NCBI GenBank assembly: GCA_016871805.1
Contig: VHCG01000006.1
Coordinates: 1-32,981, forward strand
Direction of reading: 5' to 3'
DNA length: 32,981 bases
Source: Verrucomicrobiota bacterium
GTDB taxonomy: Bacteria > Verrucomicrobiota > Verrucomicrobiia > Limisphaerales > UBA9464
The position numbers were made by a program, and so were the translations under genes. Positions 8,132-16,086 of the stretch are shown here, piece after piece. Every line of letters starts with the position of its first letter. Within the stretch, counting starts at the first letter, position 1. The notes beneath the pieces are model-generated. The model was not told the DNA's origin and ran no database searches. It saw only the letters and a program-made list of their open reading frames with translations.

Positions 8132-9823
8132 CTAGGCATTGCCGCCTGCGGGCTTCGCAGCGGGGGACTGAAGCCGGTTGAGCGCGCTCAGGACGGCCTT
8201 CATCGACGCGAGCTGGATGTTGGTGTCGACTCCGGCACCCCAGCGGGCCTGGCCATCCGCCGTACGGATCTGGATGTAGGCGATGGCGCTCGCCTCGGTG
8301 CCGGCGCTGAGGGCGTGCTGCTTGAACGAGACCACTTCGAAGGCCGGGGCTCCGGCACTGACGAGCGCGACCACGAACGCGGCGATGGGCCCGTTGCCCT
8401 CGCCTGAAATCATGGATTCCTTGCCGTTGCGACGGACCGAGGCGCGGCAACGGAAGACCTTCTCCACGCCGTCGACATGGAAGTGGTGCAGCTCCCAGGG
8501 CGAGTTCGGCTCGATGTATTCGCGCCAGAACAACCCGCGCAGCTCCTCGCCCTTCACCTCACGGCCGAGGGCGTCGACCCAGTCGTTGGCGATCGGCCCG
8601 AACTCCCGCTGCAGTTCCTTGGGCAGCTCGATCCCGAACTCGCTCTCGAGCAGGTACGCGACGCCACCCTTGCCGGACTGGCTGTTGACCCGGATGACCT
8701 CGCGGTACTCCCGGCCGATGTCGGCGGGATCGATGGTGAGGTAGGGGACGTCCCAGTGCGGACGACCGCCGTCGGCCCACTCGGCCAGGCCCTTCTTGAT
8801 GGCATCCTGATGCGATCCGCTGAAGGCCGTGAACACGAGTTCGCCGGCGTAGGGGTGCCTGGGCGGGACGGTCATGCCGGTGCAGCGCTCGTAGACCTCG
8901 CGGATCGCGTTGAGGTCGCCTAGGTTGAGCTGCGGATCGATCCCGTGCATGTAGAGGTTCAGGGCGACCGTGACGATGTCGAGGTTCCCAGTCCGTTCCC
9001 CGTTGCCGAAGAGCGTGCCCTCGACGCGGTCGGCCCCTGCGAGGAGGCCCAGTTCCGTGGCGGCGACGCCGGTGGAGCGGTCGTTGTGGGTGTGGAGACT
9101 GACGGTCAGGGCTTCGCGATCACGGATGTTTCGGCAGATCCACTCGATCTGGTCGGCGTACACGTTTGGCATCGCGACCTCCACGGTGTCGGGGAGGTTC
9201 AGGATCATCCGGCGCTTCGGCGTGGGGCGCCAGACGTCCATGACGGCCTCCGAGATCTCCTTCGCGAACTCGATCTCGGTCGCGCTGAAGCTCTCGGGCG
9301 AGTACTGTAGTCGGACGTCCGTGCCTGCGAGCCGGGGCAGACGTTCCTGGATCCATCGCGCGCCCTGGACGGCGATCGCCTTGATCTCGTCCTTCGACTT
9401 CCCGAACACGACGCGGCGCTGGGCCGGGGAGGTGGAGTTGTAGAGGTGGATGACGACCCGCTTGGCGCCAACAAGGGACTGGACGGTTCGCTCGATGAGA
9501 TCCTCCCGTGCCTGGACCAGCACTTGGATCGAGACGTCGTCGGGGATCCGGTTCTCCTCGATGAGGCGCCGGTTGAAGGCGAATTCGGTGTTGGAAGCCG
9601 AGGGAAAGCCGACCTCGATCTCCTTGAACCCGCAGGTCACGAGCGTTTGGAACAGCTCGAGCTTCTGCGCGACGTTCATGGGAATCGCGAGGGCCTGGTT
9701 GCCGTCGCGGAGGTCGACGCTGCACCAGATCGGCGCGCGGGTGAGATGCCGGCTGGGCCACTGGCGATTGGGCAGGTCGATCAGCGGAAAGGGGCGGTAC
9801 TTCGTTGCAGGATTCTTCAGCAT
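8132..9823 (-). CDS. leuA: 2-isopropylmalate synthase (long, actinobacterial-type form)
   Basis: A 563-residue enzyme of the HMGL-like family that condenses acetyl-CoA with 2-oxoisovalerate, the first committed step of leucine synthesis. The N-terminus (YRPFPLIDLPNRQWPSR, then PIWCSVDLRDGNQAL at 31-45) aligns well with the Mycobacterium-type long LeuA. Asp40 of the DLRDGNQ motif and the HTHND histidines are the metal ligands; GNGERTGN is the glycine-rich lyase signature. The last ~135 residues are the LeuA dimer domain that mediates feedback inhibition by leucine. The ATG at 9823 has no Shine-Dalgarno sequence. Instead it overlaps the stop codon of a small upstream ORF (ATGCTGA), which suggests translational coupling. 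An intrinsic terminator lies 50-90 bases upstream. The gene converges on the amidohydrolase gene with a 38-base gap. Confidence 0.95.
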   Translation of the reverse strand: MLKNPATKYRPFPLIDLPNRQWPSRHLTRAPIWCSVDLRDGNQALAIPMNVAQKLELFQTLVTCGFKEIEVGFPSASNTEFAFNRRLIEENRIPDDVSIQVLVQAREDLIERTVQSLVGAKRVVIHLYNSTSPAQRRVVFGKSKDEIKAIAVQGARWIQERLPRLAGTDVRLQYSPESFSATEIEFAKEISEAVMDVWRPTPKRRMILNLPDTVEVAMPNVYADQIEWICRNIRDREALTVSLHTHNDRSTGVAATELGLLAGADRVEGTLFGNGERTGNLDIVTVALNLYMHGIDPQLNLGDLNAIREVYERCTGMTVPPRHPYAGELVFTAFSGSHQDAIKKGLAEWADGGRPHWDVPYLTIDPADIGREYREVIRVNSQSGKGGVAYLLESEFGIELPKELQREFGPIANDWVDALGREVKGEELRGLFWREYIEPNSPWELHHFHVDGVEKVFRCRASVRRNGKESMISGEGNGPIAAFVVALVSAGAPAFEVVSFKQHALSAGTEASAIAYIQIRTADGQARWGAGVDTNIQLASMKAVLSALNRLQSPAAKPAGGNA

Positions 9824-9924
9824 GGCGATGGGGTGTCGGAGGGTCGGCCGTGCGTCGGGATGTTGGTGGTGCAAAAACAAAAACCCCAGCGCCGGATTGC
9901 GGCGATGGGGTTGAAATCGGACAT
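9817..9924 (-). CDS. Candidate leader ORF overlapping the leuA start
   Basis: A 35-codon frame that starts with ATG at 9924. A purine-rich GGTGAGG ends four bases upstream, a better ribosome-binding site than the one before leuA. Its TGA overlaps the leuA start as ATGCTGA. The intrinsic terminator hairpin and its T-tract are inside the frame, so ribosomes translating it would cover the hairpin. The peptide is rich in Arg, Pro, Thr and Cys and has no Leu or Val codon, so classical leucine attenuation is not indicated. Translation is inferred from layout only. Confidence 0.4.
   Translation of the reverse strand: MSDFNPIAAIRRWGFCFCTTNIPTHGRPSDTPSPC
9873..9912 (-). terminator. Intrinsic terminator/attenuator in the leuA leader
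   Basis: On the minus strand the arms AACCCCA-x-CGCCG and CGGCG-x-TGGGGTT pair around a 5-base loop (12 pairs, one mismatch), followed immediately by TTTTTGTTTTT. It lies between the upstream 87-aa gene and leuA. It may end transcripts of that gene, act as a leuA attenuator, or both. No promoter-like sequence is obvious in the 50 bases between hairpin and leuA, which favours attenuation. Confidence 0.75.
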
Positions 9925-10099
9925 GACCCTCACCGGACCCCGGACTCCGTCCTGCAGGCAAGCCCCGAAAGGGCCCGCAGGCGGAACGTAAGTCGGAATC
10001 CCGGACGACGGATCATGTCGAAGGATGTATCGGTGGCCTTCATTGCGGGCAAGCCTGATTCCTGGGGCAGCACACGGAGGGGAGGGGGCTCACGCGTCC

Positions 10100-10366
10100 T
10101 CATTCCCCCGCATTCCACGCCCCGATGGCTCCCTTGCCTGGGGCCTTGGCGACCGGTTCGGAGGTCGGATCGCTGAGCGAGTTGAGCACCGCCTCGGCCC
10201 GGGTCTGACCCGGGTCGTGCAGATGACGCAGTGCCTTCCGAAAGGCGGCGAGGCGGAAGTCGGCGTCCCCATCACCTCGTTCGACGCGGTCGAGGAACGC
10301 CGCGAGTTCGATGAGCTTGCACCGCGCATCCATGAAGTAGAGATCCAGCACCTGTTGCCGTGTCAT
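10100..10366 (-). CDS. Small helical protein of unknown function (87 aa)
   Basis: An 88-codon gene with ATG at 10366 and an AAGG about seven bases upstream. The protein is mostly helical and charged (MTRQQVLDLYFMDARCKLIE at the start) and ends in a Gly/Ala/Trp-containing tail. The pattern of hydrophobic residues in the first 60 positions and GC-rich third codon positions suggest a real gene. I do not recognise the family. It is followed after ~175 bases by the leuA leader terminator on the same strand, so it may be transcribed with, or ahead of, leuA. Confidence 0.6.
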   Translation of the reverse strand: MTRQQVLDLYFMDARCKLIELAAFLDRVERGDGDADFRLAAFRKALRHLHDPGQTRAEAVLNSLSDPTSEPVAKAPGKGAIGAWNAGE

Positions 10367-10491
10367 AGAGTTACCTTGGAAGTCCGGTCGGAGAGCCGCA
10401 AGTGCCGGCTTGCTCGGACGCGTGGAGTGGATGGGGGGCGTCACACCTTCGGCAAAGGTCCCATACCGAGTCCCGTAAAAGACCTCGAGTA

Positions 10492-10521
10492 AAAGAGGGG
10501 ACGCAGCGCACTGCGTCCCTT
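10492..10521 (-). terminator. Intrinsic terminator after the 1257-aa exported protein gene
   Basis: GGGACGCAG and CTGCGTCCC pair perfectly (9 bp) around a 4-base loop at 10498-10519. On the minus strand the hairpin is followed by CTCTTTTA. It lies about 35 bases beyond the stop codon at 10556, the right place and orientation to end that transcript. Confidence 0.65.
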
Positions 10522-10555
10522 GGGAAGGGAAGTGACTCTCGTCGCCAATTCGGAA

Positions 10556-13500
10556 TCACCTCCGGTTCACCGTGAACCAGAACTGGCCGCGCAGGGGCTT
10601 GCCGCCGTCCGTGGAATCGACGTTGTACTTCAGCTCCATCTGCATCACCGGGGCCAGACCAGGGATCTCCAACACCACCGTGCGGCCGTCCGGCTCCAGC
10701 CGGGCGGACTTCACCTCGACGTCGTCCCGACCCTCGCGGTTGGGATCCTTCACCGACCAGTCCTTGGATCCGTACGCCTCGGCGTAGCGGTAGTTCCACT
10801 GCTTTAGACCGTAGCTGCCCGGATCCTCGGCGGTGCGACGATCCAGAGGCTGGGAGAAGGTGACTGCGATGCCGTCCGGCACGACCCGGAAGCCGACCGG
10901 CAGCCCGGTCCGTTTGCCCGTGAACCGCACCCGCTGCAGGGCGCCGTCCTTCACCGCACTCGTCTGCCATCCGGTACTGCCGGCGACAAACAACGATCCG
11001 TCCGGGTGGAAGGTCCCGCGGTTGGGGCCACTGAGAAACTTCGCCGGCAACGGCACCACCGCACCCTGGCGGGCGGGTTGTCCCGGTTCGGCATCCCGCA
11101 ACACCAGCATCATGCCGCAACGTCCCCACAGGAGATGGAGCATCTGGCCGCCCAGCGGACCCCACTGGCCCTTTGGCACCCAGACCTGGGAGCCGGAGGA
11201 GTTGTCGACCGAATGGGGAATCCAACACAGCGGGGCGTCGTAGCCGAGCGGACGCTCCGGGGTGACCTTGGGTCCACCAAATCCGTAGTATCCCATTGGG
11301 CGGATCTCCGCGAGAAGCGAGGTCGGGGTCCAGGTCCCCTGTTGCGGGGCCGCGGTGACGACTGAGCCGTCGGGACTCACCCCCATGCCGTTCGGGTTCC
11401 GGAATCCGGTCGCGAGTGTCTCTGCGGATCGGCCGTCGGCCGACACCCGGTGCACGCCGATCGGATCGACGTAGAAGAACCGTCCCGCCTCGTCCCTCTC
11501 GAGACAAGTGACATAGTCGTGGCCGCCGGTGGAGGTCTGGATCTCGTCGTGGAAGTTCTCATACAGGTCGGCCTCGCCGTCCTGGTTCAGGTCGTGCAGC
11601 CGGGTGATCCGGTCGCGGCCCAGCACGAACACCTTGCCGTCCCGGACCTTCAACCCGAGCGGCTGGAACAGTCCGGTGGCGTAGCGGGTCCACTTCAGGT
11701 GCTGCAGGGAGTCATCGATCCCGGTCACCCGCCAGACGTCGCCGTGGATGGTGCAGAGGTAGCCGGCACCGTCGGGGGTGAAGTCGATGCCGGATCCGAA
11801 CAACAGTGCCTTCTCCGGGTTGTCATACGGCAGTGTGAGGGTATCGATCGCGAGGACGTCGGTGTCGGCCCCGCGTTGTCCGCGGGTGGTGAGTACGGGC
11901 CAGCGGGAGGGGTCGGCCTTGGCAACCGTCTCCGGATCAGTCCCGGGCTTGGCCTGGGAAGCGAATTCCCAGAACGCGTTGGTCTGATCCTTCGAACCTC
12001 CCCATAGGAGGACCGAAAACACGACGGGCCGGGTTTCTGGCGCGAGGGTCACCTGCAACCGCACGCCATTGGAGATGCGATCGATTGTGGCCCCGCCGAT
12101 CTTCATCGCCCCCACCACACCCGCGGCAGAGGCCGTGCTCCCGTCCTCCATCTGGGCGAGAAGCCAGTCCACCTGGGACGGATTGGTGCCGACCTGTTCC
12201 CGAACGTCGCTGAAGCTCTGCAAGGACACGTTGGTTCCCTTGAGGTGTCCCGATGCCATGAAGGAGAGACTCCGATCGTGGGGAGCGACCCGGAGGGTTC
12301 GGACAAAGACAGGTCCGGCCCGCGAATTCCGCAACTCGGGATGCTCCAGGATCCGCACCCCATCGACCTCGTAGTCGAGGACCGTCCCCGCCTCGCCCCG
12401 ATGGATTCCGTGGAAGCGATAGGATCCCTGTGATTGGGGACCGGGTCCGATCGCCGTGAACCGCTCCGGCTGGGCCGGACGAAGGGCGCCGATCAGGCCG
12501 AAGCGCATCGGGTCGAACTTCAGAAACCCTCCCGTCCACGCGGCCCGGAGCGCGCCCGTTTCGGTGTCGTAGGCCATTGCCCCGCCATCCTTGGGGCCCA
12601 CCTTCACCGTCAGGCCCTTGGCGAGGGTGGATCCGTCGGACAGTCCGAGATTGGAGGCGAGGAACGGACCGATGTCGGTGTCCTGCCAGCGGTTGTCGGC
12701 CCAATCCTTCTCGACCTGCGAGGCGGGTTCCCGTCCTGAGGCGGTGGGTTCCCCAGAGGACCGGGACGTCGGCACGGCGCCTTGTGTGCCTCCGGTGGCG
12801 GGATTCTGCGGTGCGGCGGCGAGCGCGAGGGCCTCGCGACGTTGATCCTTCGGCAGCGTGGCCCAGGGGTTCAGCGTTCGGGACCAGGCCGGCCCGGGAC
12901 CGGATGACTGGAGGCCCACCCGCTGGATCTGGCCGTCACACCCGAGGCCGCCTTCCACAAGGCGTCCGATCCCAAGCTGGGTGCTCTGGCCATCCGCAAC
13001 CACCCGTCGCTCGACGCCCTGACGCAGCACCTCCCGGCCATCGACCAGCAGGCGCACATGGTCTTTCTGGATGTCGACCTGGGCGATGTGCCACTGCCCG
13101 TCGCACAGGTTGACTCCGGAACGCAGGGTGTCAGGTGTTAATCCAGGGGCGTAGAAGCTGAGATCCCCGGTGCCGGCGTAGGTGTAGAGTTCCCAGTGGG
13201 TGGGGGATGATTTTGCCTCGCTCGCGAGCAGGATGTTCCAGGTGTTGGGACGGTCGAGTCGTGCCCGCACCGTGGCGAGTAGACGCGGCTGCCGGAACGC
13301 TGGGTCGCCGTCGACCCGGACGCCGAGGACCCGGGAGTCGAGGGCCGGTCCACCGTCGACGTCCACGACCGCGGCACCGGGTGTGGGCAGTTGGGAGGGC
13401 TTCTGGGTGGAGGCGGGTTGTTTTCGGGACGTGCGCTTCGGGGGCGCATCCGAGGTCTCGTGGAGCCGGGAGGCGAGCTTCTCGAGTCCGGCAAGTTCCT

Positions 13501-14329
13501 TGAGCAACTTGACCTCGGCGTCCTCGTCGGTGTGACCGAGGATTCCGACAGGCCCTCGCCAGCCGCTGGACTGGAGGATCTGCATCATGCGGAGCTCCTC
13601 CTCGCCCTCGCCAAGCGAGATGATCTTCTTTCCGGCCTGGTCGCCCTCCCAGGTCATGCCGTTGAGGTTCACTGCCAGCAGATGGGGCTTCAGCGTCTGG
13701 AGTTCGGAGGCGAAGGTGTTGATGTGTCCGTGTCCGTGGTGGAAGTTGTAGACAGAGCCAACGTTGGTGTGGCTGGCCGCCCGCAGTGCATGGAGCACGG
13801 CGACCTGGTGGGTGGGTTCGCCGAACCAGCCGAGGTGGTTATACAGGCCGACGGTGCACCCGAGCCGTGCGGCGGCGGCGCAGACGGGGCCGAGGGTCGT
13901 GGCGGCGTCTTGGATCTTGGTCCGGAGGCGGACGGGATCGGACTCCGGCTCCGTGCCCAAGGTGATCCAGAGCTGGGGATGGAGCTTGTGGCGTTCGATA
14001 CAGGCTAGGATGGCCTTGGCCTCATCGTTCAGTCCGGCCGGGAACCACCAGGCGACGAGGTCGATGTGCCGCTTCTGGAGTGCGGCGACCTCTGCGTCGA
14101 AGGTTGGGATGTGTTCCGAGCGCCAGTCGTAGGCGAGTCGGCGGATGCCGAGGCGTTCGAGCATGGCGGCACGCTCCTCCGGGCCACGCTTCCGGGAGTC
14201 GAACGGCACGATGCACCAGGCCACGAGATTGGTCCTGGAGAAGAGCCCAGTGGCCGGCAGTGCGGCCCGGACGGGCAGGGCGGTGAGGAGACAGGCGAAC
14301 CCGAGGAACAACGGCAGCAGTCGGTGCAT
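10556..14329 (-). CDS. Large exported multidomain protein: TIM-barrel, LamG-like, DUF6797 and beta-propeller domains
   Basis: A 1257-residue protein with a Sec signal (about 1-22: MHRLLPLFLGFACLLTALPV). Residues 30-290 resemble a sugar-phosphate isomerase/epimerase TIM barrel (VGLYNHLGWFGEP 160-172; VYNFHHGHGH 193-202). Residues about 318-475 look like a LamG/concanavalin-like sandwich (GQWHIAQVDI, LLVDGREV). Residues about 540-800 match DUF6797, with the WQDTDIGPF and KGLTVKVG...AAWTGGFLKF pattern. Residues 840-1170 are a six-bladed propeller of the PVC 'membrane-bound dehydrogenase' type (FTPDG repeats, DLNQDGEADLYENF). No haem motif is visible. I start at the ATG at 14329; an in-frame ATG at 14467 would add 46 residues translated from an intergenic repeat, directly before the signal peptide. 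The role is probably in extracellular sugar handling, by inference from the domains. Confidence 0.75.
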   Translation of the reverse strand: MHRLLPLFLGFACLLTALPVRAALPATGLFSRTNLVAWCIVPFDSRKRGPEERAAMLERLGIRRLAYDWRSEHIPTFDAEVAALQKRHIDLVAWWFPAGLNDEAKAILACIERHKLHPQLWITLGTEPESDPVRLRTKIQDAATTLGPVCAAAARLGCTVGLYNHLGWFGEPTHQVAVLHALRAASHTNVGSVYNFHHGHGHINTFASELQTLKPHLLAVNLNGMTWEGDQAGKKIISLGEGEEELRMMQILQSSGWRGPVGILGHTDEDAEVKLLKELAGLEKLASRLHETSDAPPKRTSRKQPASTQKPSQLPTPGAAVVDVDGGPALDSRVLGVRVDGDPAFRQPRLLATVRARLDRPNTWNILLASEAKSSPTHWELYTYAGTGDLSFYAPGLTPDTLRSGVNLCDGQWHIAQVDIQKDHVRLLVDGREVLRQGVERRVVADGQSTQLGIGRLVEGGLGCDGQIQRVGLQSSGPGPAWSRTLNPWATLPKDQRREALALAAAPQNPATGGTQGAVPTSRSSGEPTASGREPASQVEKDWADNRWQDTDIGPFLASNLGLSDGSTLAKGLTVKVGPKDGGAMAYDTETGALRAAWTGGFLKFDPMRFGLIGALRPAQPERFTAIGPGPQSQGSYRFHGIHRGEAGTVLDYEVDGVRILEHPELRNSRAGPVFVRTLRVAPHDRSLSFMASGHLKGTNVSLQSFSDVREQVGTNPSQVDWLLAQMEDGSTASAAGVVGAMKIGGATIDRISNGVRLQVTLAPETRPVVFSVLLWGGSKDQTNAFWEFASQAKPGTDPETVAKADPSRWPVLTTRGQRGADTDVLAIDTLTLPYDNPEKALLFGSGIDFTPDGAGYLCTIHGDVWRVTGIDDSLQHLKWTRYATGLFQPLGLKVRDGKVFVLGRDRITRLHDLNQDGEADLYENFHDEIQTSTGGHDYVTCLERDEAGRFFYVDPIGVHRVSADGRSAETLATGFRNPNGMGVSPDGSVVTAAPQQGTWTPTSLLAEIRPMGYYGFGGPKVTPERPLGYDAPLCWIPHSVDNSSGSQVWVPKGQWGPLGGQMLHLLWGRCGMMLVLRDAEPGQPARQGAVVPLPAKFLSGPNRGTFHPDGSLFVAGSTGWQTSAVKDGALQRVRFTGKRTGLPVGFRVVPDGIAVTFSQPLDRRTAEDPGSYGLKQWNYRYAEAYGSKDWSVKDPNREGRDDVEVKSARLEPDGRTVVLEIPGLAPVMQMELKYNVDSTDGGKPLRGQFWFTVNRR

Positions 14330-14644
14330 GGTGATGCGACCAAGACTGCCCGGAGCGTGTGGAAGACAGAAGGGGGAAAGCGGGGACTCACGCGGAGAGC
14401 AGGAGAGGAGCACGCGGAGACTCGGGGGCGCGGAGGACGGATAGAGAAATGGGAAAGAGGAGAGCACCAGGAGTTCCTGGATGCGGTCACCGAGCCTGTG
14501 TGTTGAAACCGTGAACCCTCCATCAGTCCAACACGGTTTGGGTCCTATTCAGGTCCTGGTCTGCGTCGTCTTCCACCACCTCCACTTTTTTCCGCATCTC
14601 CGCGTCCCCCTGTGAGTCCCGATTGCTCCGCACCTCCGCGTGAG
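14330..14644. other. Intergenic region between the multidomain and DUF1501 genes
   Basis: 315 bases with no convincing gene. It is mostly made of two copies of a dispersed CGCGGAG-rich repeat in opposite orientations (annotated separately), with about 115 bases of AT-richer sequence between them (14460-14574), where a promoter for the downstream minus-strand gene could lie. I cannot point to clear -35/-10 boxes. Confidence 0.5.
14382..14459 (+). repeat. Dispersed CGCGGAG-type intergenic repeat, copy 1
   Basis: A purine-rich segment with the unit GGGACTCACGCGGAG followed by further CGCGGAG units and an AGAGAAATGGGAAAGAGG tail. It shares the ACTCAC-CGGAG units with the segments at 14575-14648 (inverted) and 31187-31255. 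Similar sequences recur between genes in many Verrucomicrobia, from general knowledge. It lies just upstream of the multidomain gene and should not be read as coding. Confidence 0.55.
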
Positions 14645-14648
14645 TCAG
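14575..14648 (-). repeat. Dispersed CGCGGAG-type intergenic repeat, copy 2 (inverted)
   Basis: Read on the minus strand this is GACTCACGCGGAGGTGCGGAG, then GGGACTCACAGGGGGACGCG, a CGGAGATGCGG unit and an A-rich tail. It therefore carries two tandem units of the same repeat as 14382-14459 in the opposite orientation. It touches the DUF1501 stop codon, so it is the first sequence transcribed after that gene. Confidence 0.55.
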
Positions 14649-16084
14649 GCGAGGATCGGATGGATTACCTCGCCGCCGATGTCGGTGAGCCGGTAGTCGC
14701 GGCCCTGGAACCGGTAGGTGAAGCGCGTGTGTTCGATCCCCAGCAGATGCAACAGGGTCGCCTGGAAGTCGTTTACGTGGACGGGGTTTTCGGCAGTGTT
14801 GTAGCCGAAGTCGTCGGTTGTCCCGTAGGTCATTCCACCGCGCACGCCGCCGCCGGCCATCCAGAGGGAGAACGCCTTCATGTGATGGTCCCGGCCGTAG
14901 TTGCCGTTCGCCATGTCCCCCTGGTTCATCGGTGTGCGACCGAACTCACCACCCCAGATCACAAGCGTATCCTCGAGCAGTCCCCGCTGCTTGAGATCCC
15001 GGATCAGCGCGGCCGACGGTTGGTCGACGGCCTTGGCGGTCTTGGCGATGTCGGCCGGCAGGTTGTTGTGGTGATCCCAACCCCGGTGGTAGAGCTGGAT
15101 GAACCGGACACCCCGTTCGGCGAGGCGGCGTGCAAGGAGACAATTGTTCGCGAAGGACGGTTTGCCGGGCTCGGCCCCATACATCTCAAGAATCGAGCGC
15201 GGTTCCCTGGAGATGTCGGTCAGTTCCGGGACGCTCGACTGCATGCGGAACGCCATCTCGAACGAGGCGATCCGGGTGGCGATCTCCGGATCCCCGACGG
15301 TGCGCAGGTGCTCGTTGTTGAGATCCCGGGTGCCGTCGATGAGACGCCGGCGGATCTCCGGCGTTATCCCCTGCGGGTTGTTGACGAAGAGGATGGGTTC
15401 GCCACTGGAGCGGAACTCGACGCCCTGATGGCTGCTCGGGAGGAACCCGCTGCCCCAGTAGCGCGTGAGCAGGGGCTGGTCCTGACCGAACCCGGATGCC
15501 AATACAACAAATGCGGGGAGCTGGTCGTTCTCGCTGCCGAGGCCGTAGGAGATCCAGGAGCCCATGGCCGGACGTCCGGCCTGTTGATGACCGGTCTGCA
15601 TCAAGGTGACCCCGGGATCGTGGTTGATCGCCTCGGTGTGCATCGAGCGGATCAGGGTGAACTCATCGGCGACGGAGCCGATGTGGGGCAGCAGATCGGA
15701 GATCTCGGTGCCGCACTGGCCGTGGCGATCGAACTGGAATTTGCTACCGACACAGTTGAGGGGTTGTCCCATGAGCTGGGCGATGCGCTGGCCCTTGGTG
15801 AGGCTCTCCGGCATGGGTTTGCCGTTCATCTGGATGAGTCGGGGCTTCGGATCGAAGAGGTCGAGATGTGATGGGGCGCCCGACTGGAAGAGGTAGATGA
15901 CCCGCTTGGCTTTGGGACGACGGTGCAGGACCGGCGCCAAGCCGGCCGGGGTGTCGGTCGATCCGAGCGCGGTGGCCGCGGGCTGGAGCAGCGAGGCGAG
16001 TGCGGCCGAGCCGATGCCCTTGGCGGTGCGTCCAAAGAAATGACGGCGGGTCAGCAGCTGGGAGAGGGTGTCGTGCGGGTTCAT
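14645..16084 (-). CDS. Tat-exported DUF1501 protein
   Basis: A 479-residue DUF1501 family protein (alkaline-phosphatase/sulfatase-like fold). The N-terminus has a twin-arginine signal (TRRHFFGRT at 12-20, then a hydrophobic Ala/Leu stretch). Family landmarks include the VIYLFQSGAPSHLDLFDPKP opening, GSWISYGLG, LYHRGWDHH and WGGEFGRTP segments, and the closing LLGIEHTRFTYRFQGRDYRLTD. DUF1501 proteins are nearly always paired with a DUF1549/DUF1553 cytochrome; here the ATG at 16084 lies two bases after that gene's TGA (TGACCATG), so translation is probably coupled. An in-frame ATG at 16105 would overlap the upstream gene. The biochemical role is not established; links to extracellular polysaccharide degradation are inferred from genome context in PVC bacteria. 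Confidence 0.9.
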   Translation of the reverse strand: MNPHDTLSQLLTRRHFFGRTAKGIGSAALASLLQPAATALGSTDTPAGLAPVLHRRPKAKRVIYLFQSGAPSHLDLFDPKPRLIQMNGKPMPESLTKGQRIAQLMGQPLNCVGSKFQFDRHGQCGTEISDLLPHIGSVADEFTLIRSMHTEAINHDPGVTLMQTGHQQAGRPAMGSWISYGLGSENDQLPAFVVLASGFGQDQPLLTRYWGSGFLPSSHQGVEFRSSGEPILFVNNPQGITPEIRRRLIDGTRDLNNEHLRTVGDPEIATRIASFEMAFRMQSSVPELTDISREPRSILEMYGAEPGKPSFANNCLLARRLAERGVRFIQLYHRGWDHHNNLPADIAKTAKAVDQPSAALIRDLKQRGLLEDTLVIWGGEFGRTPMNQGDMANGNYGRDHHMKAFSLWMAGGGVRGGMTYGTTDDFGYNTAENPVHVNDFQATLLHLLGIEHTRFTYRFQGRDYRLTDIGGEVIHPILA

Positions 16085-16086
16085 GG

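Noticed and set aside
14330-14467. N-terminal extension of the 1257-aa protein to an ATG at 14467
   Set aside because: The extra residues are a translation of the dispersed repeat and would bury the signal peptide starting at 14329.
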